A DNA stretch of 64,000 nucleotides from Xenorhabdus beddingii (GTDB lineage Bacteria > Pseudomonadota > Gammaproteobacteria > Enterobacterales > Enterobacteriaceae). This document shows positions 1-7,284 of this stretch, in pieces. Made by a program: the position numbers and the translations under genes. The stretch is from positions 1 through 64,000 of the forward strand of contig NZ_MUBK01000004.1 in the NCBI RefSeq assembly GCF_002127545.1. The letters are read 5' to 3'. Numbering within the stretch: the first letter of the stretch is position 1; the number at the start of each line of letters is the position of its first letter. The notes beneath the pieces are model-generated. The model ran no database searches. It was not told where the DNA came from and was given only the letters and a program-made list of their open reading frames with translations.

Positions 1-239
1 ATGGCTGGGATGCCTTGGCATGACGCTGTGCTTCCCCTTGTATCTCAGTTTCAGATGGTTTGTCCCGTTTGAAACTTCGACGCCCTGAGCTTCCAGCCAG
101 CACGTGACACATCTAAACTAACCTCATCATCCCTATGCAAGATGAATTCGAATGGTGCGATGAGTTCGATGGATTTTAATTCCAACCTGCAAACCATCGC
201 TACAAGCTCAAATATCCGGTAATTCCGGTTAGTCTAAAC
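1..239. other. Window start without a clear gene
   Basis: I see no convincing coding region here. A very short plus-strand frame (ATG at 135, stop TAA at 168-170) encodes 14 mostly acidic and aromatic residues (MQDEFEWCDEFDGF). It could be the tail of a decayed phage gene, but an in-frame stop lies just upstream at 114-116. The base composition is unremarkable. Decayed prophage DNA is the best guess, given the holin and lysin remnants further on. Confidence 0.3.
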
Positions 240-452
240 TTACTCGTTATTACTTCGGTACTTTTTACGTAATCTGAACCCAAGAGTGACAAGATAAATG
301 GCTAGTAAACTTTCAACTGAGTTATATAGCCAGTCCACTTCAATATCAGATGTCATCCACTTTAAAATTGATACTGCGAGTAAAAATATCCCACCAAAGA
401 TGAATATTAGAGGTGTTTTTTCTCCGAGTGGTAATTTTTCTAATTGTGACAT
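240..452 (-). CDS. Small two-helix membrane protein, unknown function
   Basis: A 70-residue protein with two likely membrane segments (about residues 13-33 and 39-61) and a basic C-terminus (RLRKKYRSNNE), so probably a hairpin in the inner membrane with both ends inside. A good ribosome binding site (AAGGA, about 7 nt upstream) supports the start. I do not recognise the family. Its place beside phage lysis remnants would suit a prophage or cargo gene, but nothing in the sequence fixes a function. The opposite-strand frame over the same bases looks like a shadow. Confidence 0.55.
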   Translation of the reverse strand: MSQLEKLPLGEKTPLIFIFGGIFLLAVSILKWMTSDIEVDWLYNSVESLLAIYLVTLGFRLRKKYRSNNE

Positions 453-645
453 ATTAAATCCTTATAATATTTACCGATGGTTATTTGATGCGAGTTTCAC
501 ATATTTGGTTATTCCGAACAACTGAATCCTAACTATTTGAGCTTCATTAGATATGGGGATTCCCATAGCGGCACTCTATTAACTCAACTCACAGGAGCGA
601 CCCTAGCTCACCCCACGGACGCCCATTGTTCAGATGGGGTGGATT

Positions 646-881
646 ATGAAGATGAAAGAAAATCCTGATTTGTGGGCCGACTTATTGAACGGCCTGAGAA
701 ACTCGTGGCCGCAGATATCCGGCTCCGCTTTGGCGATCGCCATTTGTTACGGACGCCTGATTTACGATGGTGTAGAACGGAAGAACCGATGGGTAGAGGC
801 GCTATTGGTTTTATTGGTGTTGAGAAGATACGGGGATTTGCTATCCGCGCCATCAATAAGCGTTTGGGAGGTAAAGAATGA
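646..881 (+). pseudogene. Phage holin remnant with internal deletion and frameshift
   Basis: The N-terminal part (starting MKMKENPDLWADLL) and the C-terminal part (GAIGFIGVEKIRGFAIRAIN, ending KRLGGKE at 881) both read like a lambda/P2-type phage holin, but they lie in different frames and meet near 800, just after RWVEALL. The central transmembrane portion expected between them is missing, so this looks like an internal deletion that also shifted the frame. The original stop (TGA 879-881) overlaps the ATG of the following lysin gene at 878, the usual holin/lysin arrangement. The protein is unlikely to be functional. Confidence 0.65.
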
Positions 882-1109
882 GCAGAGGCATTCGTAATAA
901 CAACCCCGGCAATATTGATCACAACCCGAAGAATAAGTGGCAGGGTCAGTTAAGGCATGACCCAAAGATTGAGAAGCGGTTCTGTCGGTTTGAATCCCCT
1001 GAGTATGGTATTCGAGCATTGATGAAGTTGTTGTCCAACTACCACAAGAACGGTTATCAGACCGTGTTACCCCGACGAAACATTCGAAAAAGCCTACAGC
1101 TTAATTTGA
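878..1109 (+). pseudogene. Truncated phage lysis/structural protein
   Basis: The frame starting MSRGIRNNNPGNIDHNPKNK resembles phage proteins of the lysozyme-like 'structural protein P' type that follow holins. The similarity stops after about 62 residues (near 1065). From about 1068 another frame reads YPDETFEKAYSLI and ends at TGA 1107-1109, which looks like the C-terminus of a different phage gene joined by deletion. The open frame itself runs on to 1198, but the part after the junction looks like chance translation. A rho-independent terminator follows directly. The start overlaps the holin stop (ATGA). Confidence 0.6.
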
Positions 1110-1113
1110 ATTC

Positions 1114-1143
1114 CGAGCCTCGCCTTTGCGGGGCTTCTTTTTA
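1114..1143 (+). terminator. Rho-independent terminator after phage remnant
   Basis: The stem AGCCTCGC / GCGGGGCT with loop CTTT is followed by a T-rich run (TTCTTTTT). It sits right after the stop of the joined phage fragment at 1107-1109 and before the leader of the next gene, so it probably ended the old late-gene transcript. Confidence 0.7.
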
Positions 1144-1180
1144 TCTGCGCACTGACATGCGCAAAATCCAACTGAGAGCT

Positions 1181-1265
1181 TATAGAAATAGAGCCTGAGA
1201 ACTATCGCTGGGTGGCGACCTCTCTCAGGGCGGTATTTCTATGTCAGCAGGCTCTAATTTCTATA
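1181..1265 (+). promoter_or_regulatory. Long inverted repeat in leader of Acb2-like gene
   Basis: TATAGAAATAGAGCCTG (1181-1197) pairs with CAGGCTCTAATTTCTATA (1248-1265), giving 17 base pairs with one bulged base and a loop of about 50 nt. The 3' arm ends where the ribosome binding site AGGTGA (1265-1270) of the next gene begins. If transcribed, the structure would adjoin the translation start at 1275 and could control access to it. The function is inferred from position only. Confidence 0.55.
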
Positions 1266-1274
1266 GGTGAAACA

Positions 1275-1517
1275 ATGGAAAACCAACACCGTAAAATCAA
1301 CGGCTATCGTGAATTAACCCAAGACGAAATTGATTGTATGAATAAAGTTAAGGCGCTAGGGGAAGAACTGGGTCGGCTTTATGATTATCTGGTAACCACG
1401 AACGCGCAAACGGGAAATCATCAAATTGATATGCGTTGGTTAAACGAAGGCCGCACTGATTTGCAAAAGGGAATTATGTGCTGGGTTCGTGCGGTGGCTC
1501 AACCAACGACATTCTGA
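1275..1517 (+). CDS. Acb2/Tad1-like phage hairpin protein (candidate anti-defence cyclic-nucleotide sponge)
   Basis: An 80-residue protein starting MENQHRKINGYRELTQDEID and ending GIMCWVRAVAQPTTF. These end motifs match the small phage family with the Acb2/Tad1 helical hairpin domain. Acb2 proteins bind cyclic di- and trinucleotides made by CBASS and so block that defence; Tad1 relatives bind Thoeris signals. The frame is open further upstream to 1212, but the ATG at 1275 has a good RBS (AGGTGA 1265-1270) and matches the family start. The gene is intact although the neighbouring holin and lysin are broken, which suggests a younger insertion or retention. Family assignment is from recognised motifs; ligand binding is inference. 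Confidence 0.7.
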   Translation: MENQHRKINGYRELTQDEIDCMNKVKALGEELGRLYDYLVTTNAQTGNHQIDMRWLNEGRTDLQKGIMCWVRAVAQPTTF

Positions 1518-1529
1518 CATAGACCTGTC

Positions 1530-1564
1530 TGCAACCTCAGAGCAAATGATACTGGGGTTGCAGG
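1530..1564 (+). terminator. Hairpin after Acb2-like gene
   Basis: CTGCAACCTCAG (1530-1541) pairs with CTGGGGTTGCAG (1553-1564), a 12-bp stem with one T-G pair. No T-run follows, so it may protect the 3' end rather than act as a classic intrinsic terminator. Confidence 0.4.
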
Positions 1565-1618
1565 AATATGTTAGGCATCAATGTAAGTGAGTGTTGATTT
1601 TCACACTATAAATGAGAA

Positions 1619-2233
1619 TTATCGATTGCGTGTAATATCCAATGCATCTTGTAATAATTGTTCGTGTTCGTTAGAGAAAACAGGATTCCAAGAATGGGAG
1701 GGCTGAGAGATTAATGGACGGGCACCATTTTGTATGTTTCGTACGAGGAAAGCGAAGTTTAGACCATTAAAATTATCGCTGGATAAAGGAGTAATTATAT
1801 TTTGCTCATAGCTCATTATATCTAGGTCAAAGGAGTGAGGGAGCAATTCACACGCAGAAGGGTTATAATATTTAAAACCCAGCTGGATAAGTAATATTTC
1901 AGCTGATCCACGAATAAAAGGAAAACGAGTATCAATTTTTTCTATAACAAACGCTCTTGGATGACATATTTCTAGTGATATGCACCCATTCGAACGTATA
2001 CATTGAGAAATAAGGTTATTTTCTCTTCTTAGCACGTCATAACAATTTCTATGCAATCTGGACATAATTATTACCCCCACAGAAATGTAATTTTGCATTA
2101 ACCAATAAACCCATCCGACCCCAATAACAAGCGAATAATACTGAACAATTAGTACCACTCTGAAACTAAAGGCAATATTTCTTTGCCCATTCCCTTGGGT
2201 GGCTAAAGGAATATCGATAACCCATGCTGCCAC
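1619..2233 (-). CDS. Unknown protein with N-terminal membrane segment(s)
   Basis: 204 residues from a GTG start preceded by AGGAACGGA. Residues about 25-56 are strongly hydrophobic (one long or two short membrane helices, with aromatic stretches such as GVGWVYW). The remaining about 145 residues are soluble-looking with scattered Cys and no motif I recognise. An alternative shorter start would be the Met at about residue 57, which would remove the membrane part. It stands alone between the phage remnant and an IS630 fragment, so it may be accessory cargo. Confidence 0.45.
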   Translation of the reverse strand: MAAWVIDIPLATQGNGQRNIAFSFRVVLIVQYYSLVIGVGWVYWLMQNYISVGVIIMSRLHRNCYDVLRRENNLISQCIRSNGCISLEICHPRAFVIEKIDTRFPFIRGSAEILLIQLGFKYYNPSACELLPHSFDLDIMSYEQNIITPLSSDNFNGLNFAFLVRNIQNGARPLISQPSHSWNPVFSNEHEQLLQDALDITRNR

Positions 2234-2650
2234 TCCGTTCCTGCTGCATATAGCAGAATCAAAATATTATGGCATAATGCCTGAATTCCAATGACAAGGC
2301 AGAGTAGTCGATGAGTTACAGTTTAGATTTCTGAAAGAAAATACTGGCACATAAGGACAAGCATACGTTGACTTTTGAACAAACGAGTGCCCACTTTGAG
2401 ATCTCTATCTGCACCCTGTTTTGGTGGAGTCATCAAATAGAACCCTGTATCACTCGTGATAAACTGCCCACAGCAAAAGCGATAAGAAGACGAGAGAAAT
2501 GTTCAATTTAAGAGCTATTTATGGCGCACTTAAACTAGCCTAATTCTATTAATTCGTCTATTTTTTTAATCACAGCACACTTTCCTTTGCGAAAAATTAC
2601 TGTGAATGTCGTGAAATATTATTAAAAACCATAGGCTCACTCAGTTTCAA
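2234..2650. other. Gap holding a transposase remnant
   Basis: There is no intact gene between the unknown membrane protein and the GH95 gene. The stretch 2311-2511 carries an IS630-type transposase N-terminus (annotated separately). The rest is AT-rich with no clear signal. I see no obvious intrinsic terminator downstream of the GH95 gene on the minus strand. Confidence 0.5.
2311..2511 (+). pseudogene. IS630-type transposase fragment (N-terminal part)
   Basis: From ATG 2311 the frame reads MSYSLDF, a stop, then KKILAHKDKHTLTFEQTSAH and on through FEISICTLFWWSHQIEPC, ITRDK and LPT. This is the helix-turn-helix N-terminus of IS630/Tc1-mariner transposases ('TFEQTSAHFxIS...LFRW'). An in-frame TGA (2332-2334) and loss of similarity after about 2472 show it is dead. 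The next section of the same protein family (PPTKIRDETLI, then NYPNDYQWEKAKRLGVTQSA) is found in the opposite orientation at 6110-6217, on the far side of the GH95 gene. Confidence 0.6.
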
Positions 2651-5600
2651 TCAGGTTAATGTTATAGTCTTGCATTCGCCGTTAACACAAACAAGAACGG
2701 TTTTTTTTGATGATGCTTTATCGGCCACAATATTAAATGATGTCACGAAACCATTTTTCCATTCACAATTGACTCTGTACCCTCCTCTTGCTCTCAGGCC
2801 CGTGAATTTTCCTGTTAATTTCCATGCATCCGGGCAGGCAGGAAGCAGTACTATCTTTCCTTCATGACTTTGTAACAACATTTCTGTAACCGCCCCTGTA
2901 ATACCAAAATTTCCATCAATCTGAAATGGTGGATGAGTACAGAACAGGTTTGGAAGAGTGTTGTAAGTCAGCAAACCCCGTAACATCACCAGTGCCCGCT
3001 TTGCGTCACCCAGTCGAGCAAAGAGTGCACAGCGCCATGGCCAGGTCCATGAACGGCGGCTATCGCCAGTCACTGTACCTGCGGTAAATTCGATATTGCT
3101 ACCTGGTGGTTCCCCGCAACGAGCCTTAAGTGACACAAGTGCGGCGGCTGCGAATTCTGGTGTGCCGGATGGCGTTATTTGCTTGCCGGGATAAACGGCA
3201 AACAAATGTGATGTGTGCCGATGAACATCACTTGGCCTGTCACGATCGGTTTGCCATTCTTGCAGTTGACCCCATGCACCGATTTTATTTGGCGCCAGCT
3301 TTGATTGAAGGTTGGCCACCGTTTTTTGATATTCCAGATCAATACCAAGTACCGCTGCTGCATCTAAATAATTTTGAAACAAATCCCAAATGACCTGCTG
3401 ATCATACATAACACCATCTTCACGAGGGCCGTGTTCTGGGGACCACCCATTTGGTGAAACTAATGTTCCATCAGGCCGCATTTTCAATTGATCTTCCCAG
3501 AACTGACATATTTCTTTGAGCTGTGGGTAAGCAGTGTTGCGTAGATATTCGGTGTCCTGTGTAAAAGCAAAATGCTCATAGATATGTTGGACATACCAGG
3601 CACTTGCTACTGTATTCCATTTCCAGGTATTACCACCGAAAATACTTTGACTCGTTCGAGCCGTCCATCCTCGTTTGTTACCCAAAGCATTCTTAGAGGC
3701 AACACGGCTAGGTCCGGCGACTTGTCCGATAAAATTGAGTAGGGGTTGATGGCAATCTGGAAGGTGAGTGCTCTCAACTCCCCAATAATTCATTTGTACG
3801 TTAATATTGGTATGATAGTCACAGCCCCACTCTGGTTGGTTGTCTTTATTCCATAAGCCTTGCAGATTGGCGGGTAAGCCATTCATACGTGATGAGCTAA
3901 TGGATAAATAACGACCAAAATCGAACATGGTTTGTTCGAGAGAAGGATCTTCAGCGCCATTTGCATATCGTTTTAACCGTAGATTTGTAGGCAGGAGTGC
4001 TATATCTACATCCGTATCTCCCCAGTTGACTGATGCAGTTGAAATCATAGCACTAAAATCTGTTATATGAGTGGCACGCAGTGAGTCAAAAGTTTTTGCC
4101 GAGGCAGCCGATAATGCGGCCATAATTGCTGGCTCTGGATCGGGGCCACGCCAGTCGGCCACATAATTCATTTGGTAGTTCGTTCGTGCATCGACAATTA
4201 TCAGGAGACTGCTGCACTGATTAAATACAAGCGTTTTGTGTACAACAGATAACTGGCCATCTGGCACAATAACTTTTATACCACATGCATATTTCAGGTT
4301 GTTATCCATTATGCCATTAAAAGTAAGAAGACCACGGTTGGCATCTACAGAAGTCGTCGCTCCCTGGCTTGATAGTAGCGTCAATTTCCCTGAAAATTTT
4401 CCTGTCTCATTTGCCGTGTAGCGGAAAGCCATTATATCGTCAGGCATGCTGGCAAAGGCCTCTCGTACTATCTGGTCATTATCAATACCAAAAGTAGTGG
4501 TGTGTATCCCCGAGTGAAGATCAAGTGTACGCTTATATTCAGAAATTGCCGTACAGGAGCTTGAGGAGAAATCTCCGCCACTTAAGGTTATTTCGGCCAC
4601 CTGGAAATGGCTAACGCCTGTAATAGGCATGAATTCAATCTTGTAGTATCTGAAAGCAATAGTGTTTTGGAACGTAAAGGTTTTTGTGAGAAAGCGCTTT
4701 TCGAAGGGAGACTCGAGATTACGTATATCCAAGGAAGTCCAGATTAGTTCATCATTTGATCCATATAATGTCCATTTTTGTGGGTCACGCTCTGGCATAT
4801 CATTAGCACTTGTCAGGCTATATGTCGTTATTTTTGCCTGATAGGGTAGCTTCGCCTGCCATACAACTAGGGTACCTGGATGTTTTATGCACCATTTTGT
4901 ATTAAGGGATTGATCTGATGTTTTAATTATTCCTTCTCCCTCAGTAACACTACCGGCAGCCTGACTGCTTGGTGAAGATAGATAAAGTGGAACAAGAGCT
5001 TTCAGATCTACGCCTCCAAGTGCAATCTCTGCGACCTGAAAATAGCGGGTAGTTGCCATAATTTCGAAGCGTAAACGGTAAAAAAGATAAGCAACACTAT
5101 TTGTGAAACTAAAAGATTTGGTCTGAAAACGTTTTTCGAAAGATGAGTTGAAGTGACGATTATCCAGAACGCTCCAGACTGAACCATCGTTTGATGCTTC
5201 CAAAATCCATTTCCGGGGGTCGCGTTGTGGTTTGTCATTTGCACTTGTAAGAGAATAATCAATTATCACTGTAGGTTTTTTCAATTTCGCTTGCCAGTAA
5301 ACGAAACTGCCTGGGTCTTTAATACACCATTTAGTCGTATTTTTTCCATCCACACTCTGTTCAACGCCTTCAGTTGAACGACTGGTTCCTTGATCTGCAT
5401 CACCAGTTATAACCGCATGTGAGTTAAAATTGAGGTAAATATCACCAAATGCTCTATAGCTACCAAATCCGGTTACGCTTCTATCGTGTTCCTCATCACC
5501 TTTACCATACAGAGCATTGTCGTAGTTATTTATCCCTCCCCATAAACTTTGCTCATTAAATTGGATGCGTTCATTCAGTGGATCGCTGAACAACATTGCA

Positions 5601-5806
5601 CCCAATCGAGCATTCCCAATAGGGAGAGCTTCAGATTCCCAATCCAGGGCAGGACTGGTGTACCATAAATTTTGGTGTGAATGGGTTTCTGATAAGAGAG
5701 ATTGTGGGGTAGAAGCTGTTGTTTGATCGGAATTCATGGTAACGATAGCGTTACCAACTCCTTCACCGAATATAGTATTTAACTTACGATCATTGTCACC
5801 ATTCAT
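2651..5806 (-). CDS. Glycoside hydrolase family 95 protein (alpha-L-fucosidase type) with two inserted discoidin-like modules
   Basis: 1051 residues. Residues 46-130 ([20 protein letters not shown], then FNEQSLWGG, ending FGDIYLNF) are the start of the GH95 N-terminal beta domain. This is interrupted by two similar modules of about 120 residues (about 145-265 and 290-412, each with TKWCIK, SLTSAND, RDP.KW and YFQVAEI/HFQVAEI motifs, F5/8-type C-like). The domain resumes at [10 protein letters not shown]. The (alpha/alpha)6 catalytic part carries the expected motifs: [11 protein letters not shown] (about 663-673, two Asn), NGWSPEHGP with the general-acid Glu (about 791) and FQIDGNFG with Asp (about 964). 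GH95 enzymes cleave alpha-1,2-fucose or related galactosides by inversion. No signal peptide is visible. RBS GAGG lies before the start. IS630 fragments flank the gene, suggesting horizontal gain. Confidence 0.85.
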   Translation of the reverse strand: MNGDNDRKLNTIFGEGVGNAIVTMNSDQTTASTPQSLLSETHSHQNLWYTSPALDWESEALPIGNARLGAMLFSDPLNERIQFNEQSLWGGINNYDNALYGKGDEEHDRSVTGFGSYRAFGDIYLNFNSHAVITGDADQGTSRSTEGVEQSVDGKNTTKWCIKDPGSFVYWQAKLKKPTVIIDYSLTSANDKPQRDPRKWILEASNDGSVWSVLDNRHFNSSFEKRFQTKSFSFTNSVAYLFYRLRFEIMATTRYFQVAEIALGGVDLKALVPLYLSSPSSQAAGSVTEGEGIIKTSDQSLNTKWCIKHPGTLVVWQAKLPYQAKITTYSLTSANDMPERDPQKWTLYGSNDELIWTSLDIRNLESPFEKRFLTKTFTFQNTIAFRYYKIEFMPITGVSHFQVAEITLSGGDFSSSSCTAISEYKRTLDLHSGIHTTTFGIDNDQIVREAFASMPDDIMAFRYTANETGKFSGKLTLLSSQGATTSVDANRGLLTFNGIMDNNLKYACGIKVIVPDGQLSVVHKTLVFNQCSSLLIIVDARTNYQMNYVADWRGPDPEPAIMAALSAASAKTFDSLRATHITDFSAMISTASVNWGDTDVDIALLPTNLRLKRYANGAEDPSLEQTMFDFGRYLSISSSRMNGLPANLQGLWNKDNQPEWGCDYHTNINVQMNYWGVESTHLPDCHQPLLNFIGQVAGPSRVASKNALGNKRGWTARTSQSIFGGNTWKWNTVASAWYVQHIYEHFAFTQDTEYLRNTAYPQLKEICQFWEDQLKMRPDGTLVSPNGWSPEHGPREDGVMYDQQVIWDLFQNYLDAAAVLGIDLEYQKTVANLQSKLAPNKIGAWGQLQEWQTDRDRPSDVHRHTSHLFAVYPGKQITPSGTPEFAAAALVSLKARCGEPPGSNIEFTAGTVTGDSRRSWTWPWRCALFARLGDAKRALVMLRGLLTYNTLPNLFCTHPPFQIDGNFGITGAVTEMLLQSHEGKIVLLPACPDAWKLTGKFTGLRARGGYRVNCEWKNGFVTSFNIVADKASSKKTVLVCVNGECKTITLT

Positions 5807-5940
5807 GATTATGCCTCGAATAAGTTACCGTTGTTACGAGATGAATATGCAATAAACACACTTAAATAAAAAAACTCAAATCGGAATAAGCCTTATATCC
5901 ATAGTCATTGAAGATACTTGATTTTTTATTCGTATCAGAT

Positions 5941-6024
5941 CCGGTCAGGATCGCGCCCACGGAAATTAATCTGACAGATGCCCAGAAAGAAGCCCTCGAC
6001 TTGATGCATAATACAACTATATGA
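5941..6024 (+). pseudogene. Possible transposase N-terminal scrap
   Basis: The frame reads VRIAPTEINLTDAQKEALD followed by LMHNTTI and a stop. It resembles N-termini of IS630-family or related transposases ('I.L.T..Q...L'). It has no start codon and only 27 codons. The assignment is weak and rests on motif resemblance and the nearby clearer transposase fragment. Confidence 0.3.
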
Positions 6025-6109
6025 ACGCATCCCGTCTCGTTTGCAAGACAAAAACCACTCTGACATCGATTGTAGGTTGCAGCTCTATATTCATACATGG
6101 ACTGCGGCT

Positions 6110-6217
6110 AGCGGACTGCGTGACCCCCAGACGTTTTGCTTTTTCCCATTGATAGTCATTCGGGTAATTTTGGACATCGGTGATAAGTGTCTCATCACGG
6201 ATTTTAGTGGGCGGGTT
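6110..6217 (-). pseudogene. IS630-type transposase fragment (middle part)
   Basis: On the minus strand PPTKIRDETLI is followed by TDVQNYPNDYQWEKAKRLGV and TQSA. This is the conserved 'PDAYQWERAxRLGVS' section just after the N-terminal helix-turn-helix of IS630 transposases. Flanking sequence in the same open frame is unrelated. It begins where the plus-strand fragment at 2311-2472 breaks off, so both may come from one element split by an inversion, or from two truncated copies in opposite orientation. Confidence 0.55.
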
Positions 6218-6517
6218 TAGCTTGGATGGTACTGCATTGATTAATAAACTCTTCGCAATTACTGGGGTATATTCAATCAATACAGAATACAGTATCCCCC
6301 CTTTTACTTGCCGATAACGTGATATCACTGCAATACCAAAATCAATATCGAGTCGTTATGCAAGCATGACTTTACAAAAAAACAACCATACTTGTATTTG
6401 TGGATAAAAAATGCTTATAAAATCCATATCCACTTATTTTTAAAATGAACTTGTTTTTATTAATAGTTAAAAATGTGACCAATTAGGCATTTTTTGAGGG
6501 GTTGCGTGATGAATATA

Positions 6518-6542
6518 AGGAAAAAGCCACCGAGTGGTGGCT
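6518..6542 (-). terminator. Intrinsic terminator of the 6550-7170 gene
   Basis: On the minus strand AGCCACC ACTC GGTGGCT is followed by TTTTCC. It lies 8 nt past the stop codon of the restriction-like gene, a typical position and shape. Confidence 0.75.
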
Positions 6543-6549
6543 GGTAAGA

Positions 6550-7170
6550 TTATTGTGCTTTTTTCCTAAAGTTATCGTCATTTTTAACGAACTCAAAAGC
6601 ATCAAGGATAATGCCCGTTATCCTCAGTATATCTTCTGGAGCTTCGATGAAAATTCTTGAGTTATTGGCAGATAATCCCGCTCGATTAACTTCATTGGCT
6701 AATATGTCAGTGAGTTCAATAGGTATTTGAATGTAAGGCTTATTCTTCTTGTCAAAGTACCGTATTATCCATCTATTTGATTTTCCTTGATACAGAACAC
6801 CAAAGTAAGATTCCGTATCTTTGTACTGCAAATCAACAGAATCCCCGACTATTGATTTGGCTTTTTCATATAGAGCCAATTCGTTTTTAGTAGTAACAAT
6901 ATTTGGGTTATCTGGATCGACTATCTCATCGGGTTCTTTCAGGTTCTCTTGAGGTTCTGTTTCTTCCTGGGCACCATCAATTGGAATATGTTTATTTGAA
7001 AGGCCAGAAACTACCATTGCGCTAACAGACTTTTCAACGGCCTGTTTTACCAATGGAGTAATTGATTCAATAAAACGCTGATTCAGTTGGCGCTCAACAT
7101 TGGATCTACTAGCGACGTATCTTACAAATTCACTATCAACAAATAGAAAAAGCGGCTGGCGTACCAGCAC
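6550..7170 (-). CDS. C-terminal part of a restriction-endonuclease-like (HsdR_N-type / type IV) protein, probably truncated
   Basis: 206 residues. The section VTTKNELALYEKAKSIVGDS, then DLQYKDTESYFGVLYQGKSN and RWIIRYF, resembles the C-terminal domain of small predicted restriction endonucleases ('TTEEELEGYxIVKAIL...RDxxSYFxVLLDNN...ICRLYFN'). Residues 10-55 (SEFVRYVASRSN followed by RQLNQRFIESITP) fit the linker that normally follows the N-terminal nuclease domain. That nuclease domain is absent: an in-frame stop lies just upstream and only a GTG start is available. The start also lies inside an inverted repeat (GGCTGG...CCAGCC). It is probably a degraded remnant with no cleavage activity, though a free-standing regulatory or binding role is possible. 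A terminator follows. Confidence 0.55.
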   Translation of the reverse strand: MLVRQPLFLFVDSEFVRYVASRSNVERQLNQRFIESITPLVKQAVEKSVSAMVVSGLSNKHIPIDGAQEETEPQENLKEPDEIVDPDNPNIVTTKNELALYEKAKSIVGDSVDLQYKDTESYFGVLYQGKSNRWIIRYFDKKNKPYIQIPIELTDILANEVNRAGLSANNSRIFIEAPEDILRITGIILDAFEFVKNDDNFRKKAQ

Positions 7171-7240
7171 CAGCCAGAATGTGAAGCATTAAGGATCAAG
7201 CGAGGTGTCAATGGATTTCAAACTTCGGGATATATAAATT

Positions 7241-7271
7241 TAAAAAGCCCCTGAATAAATCAGAGGCTTCT
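7241..7271 (-). terminator. putP terminator
   Basis: On the minus strand AAGCCTCTGA TTTAT TCAGGGGCTT is followed by TTTAAA, a GC-rich stem with a T-tract about 15 nt past the putP stop codon. Confidence 0.75.
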
Positions 7272-7284
7272 CATCACTGCGGGT

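Larger units (their letters stand above)
5807..6549. other. Gene-poor stretch with transposase debris
   Basis: No intact gene is seen. Two pieces look like transposase remains: 5941-6024 (+) and 6110-6217 (-). The remainder, about 6330-6515, is AT-rich with no clear feature, ending at the terminator of the next minus-strand gene (6518-6542). Confidence 0.5.

Noticed and set aside
298-525. Plus-strand 75-residue frame near the window start
   Set aside because: The minus-strand frame over the same bases has a better RBS and a sensible two-helix membrane pattern.
762-1019. Minus-strand frame across the holin/lysin remnants
   Set aside because: Opposite to recognisable phage gene fragments; composition gives no sign of a real protein.
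2670-4421. Plus-strand frames opposite the GH95 gene
   Set aside because: No family match and no RBS; the minus-strand frame is full length with conserved catalytic motifs.
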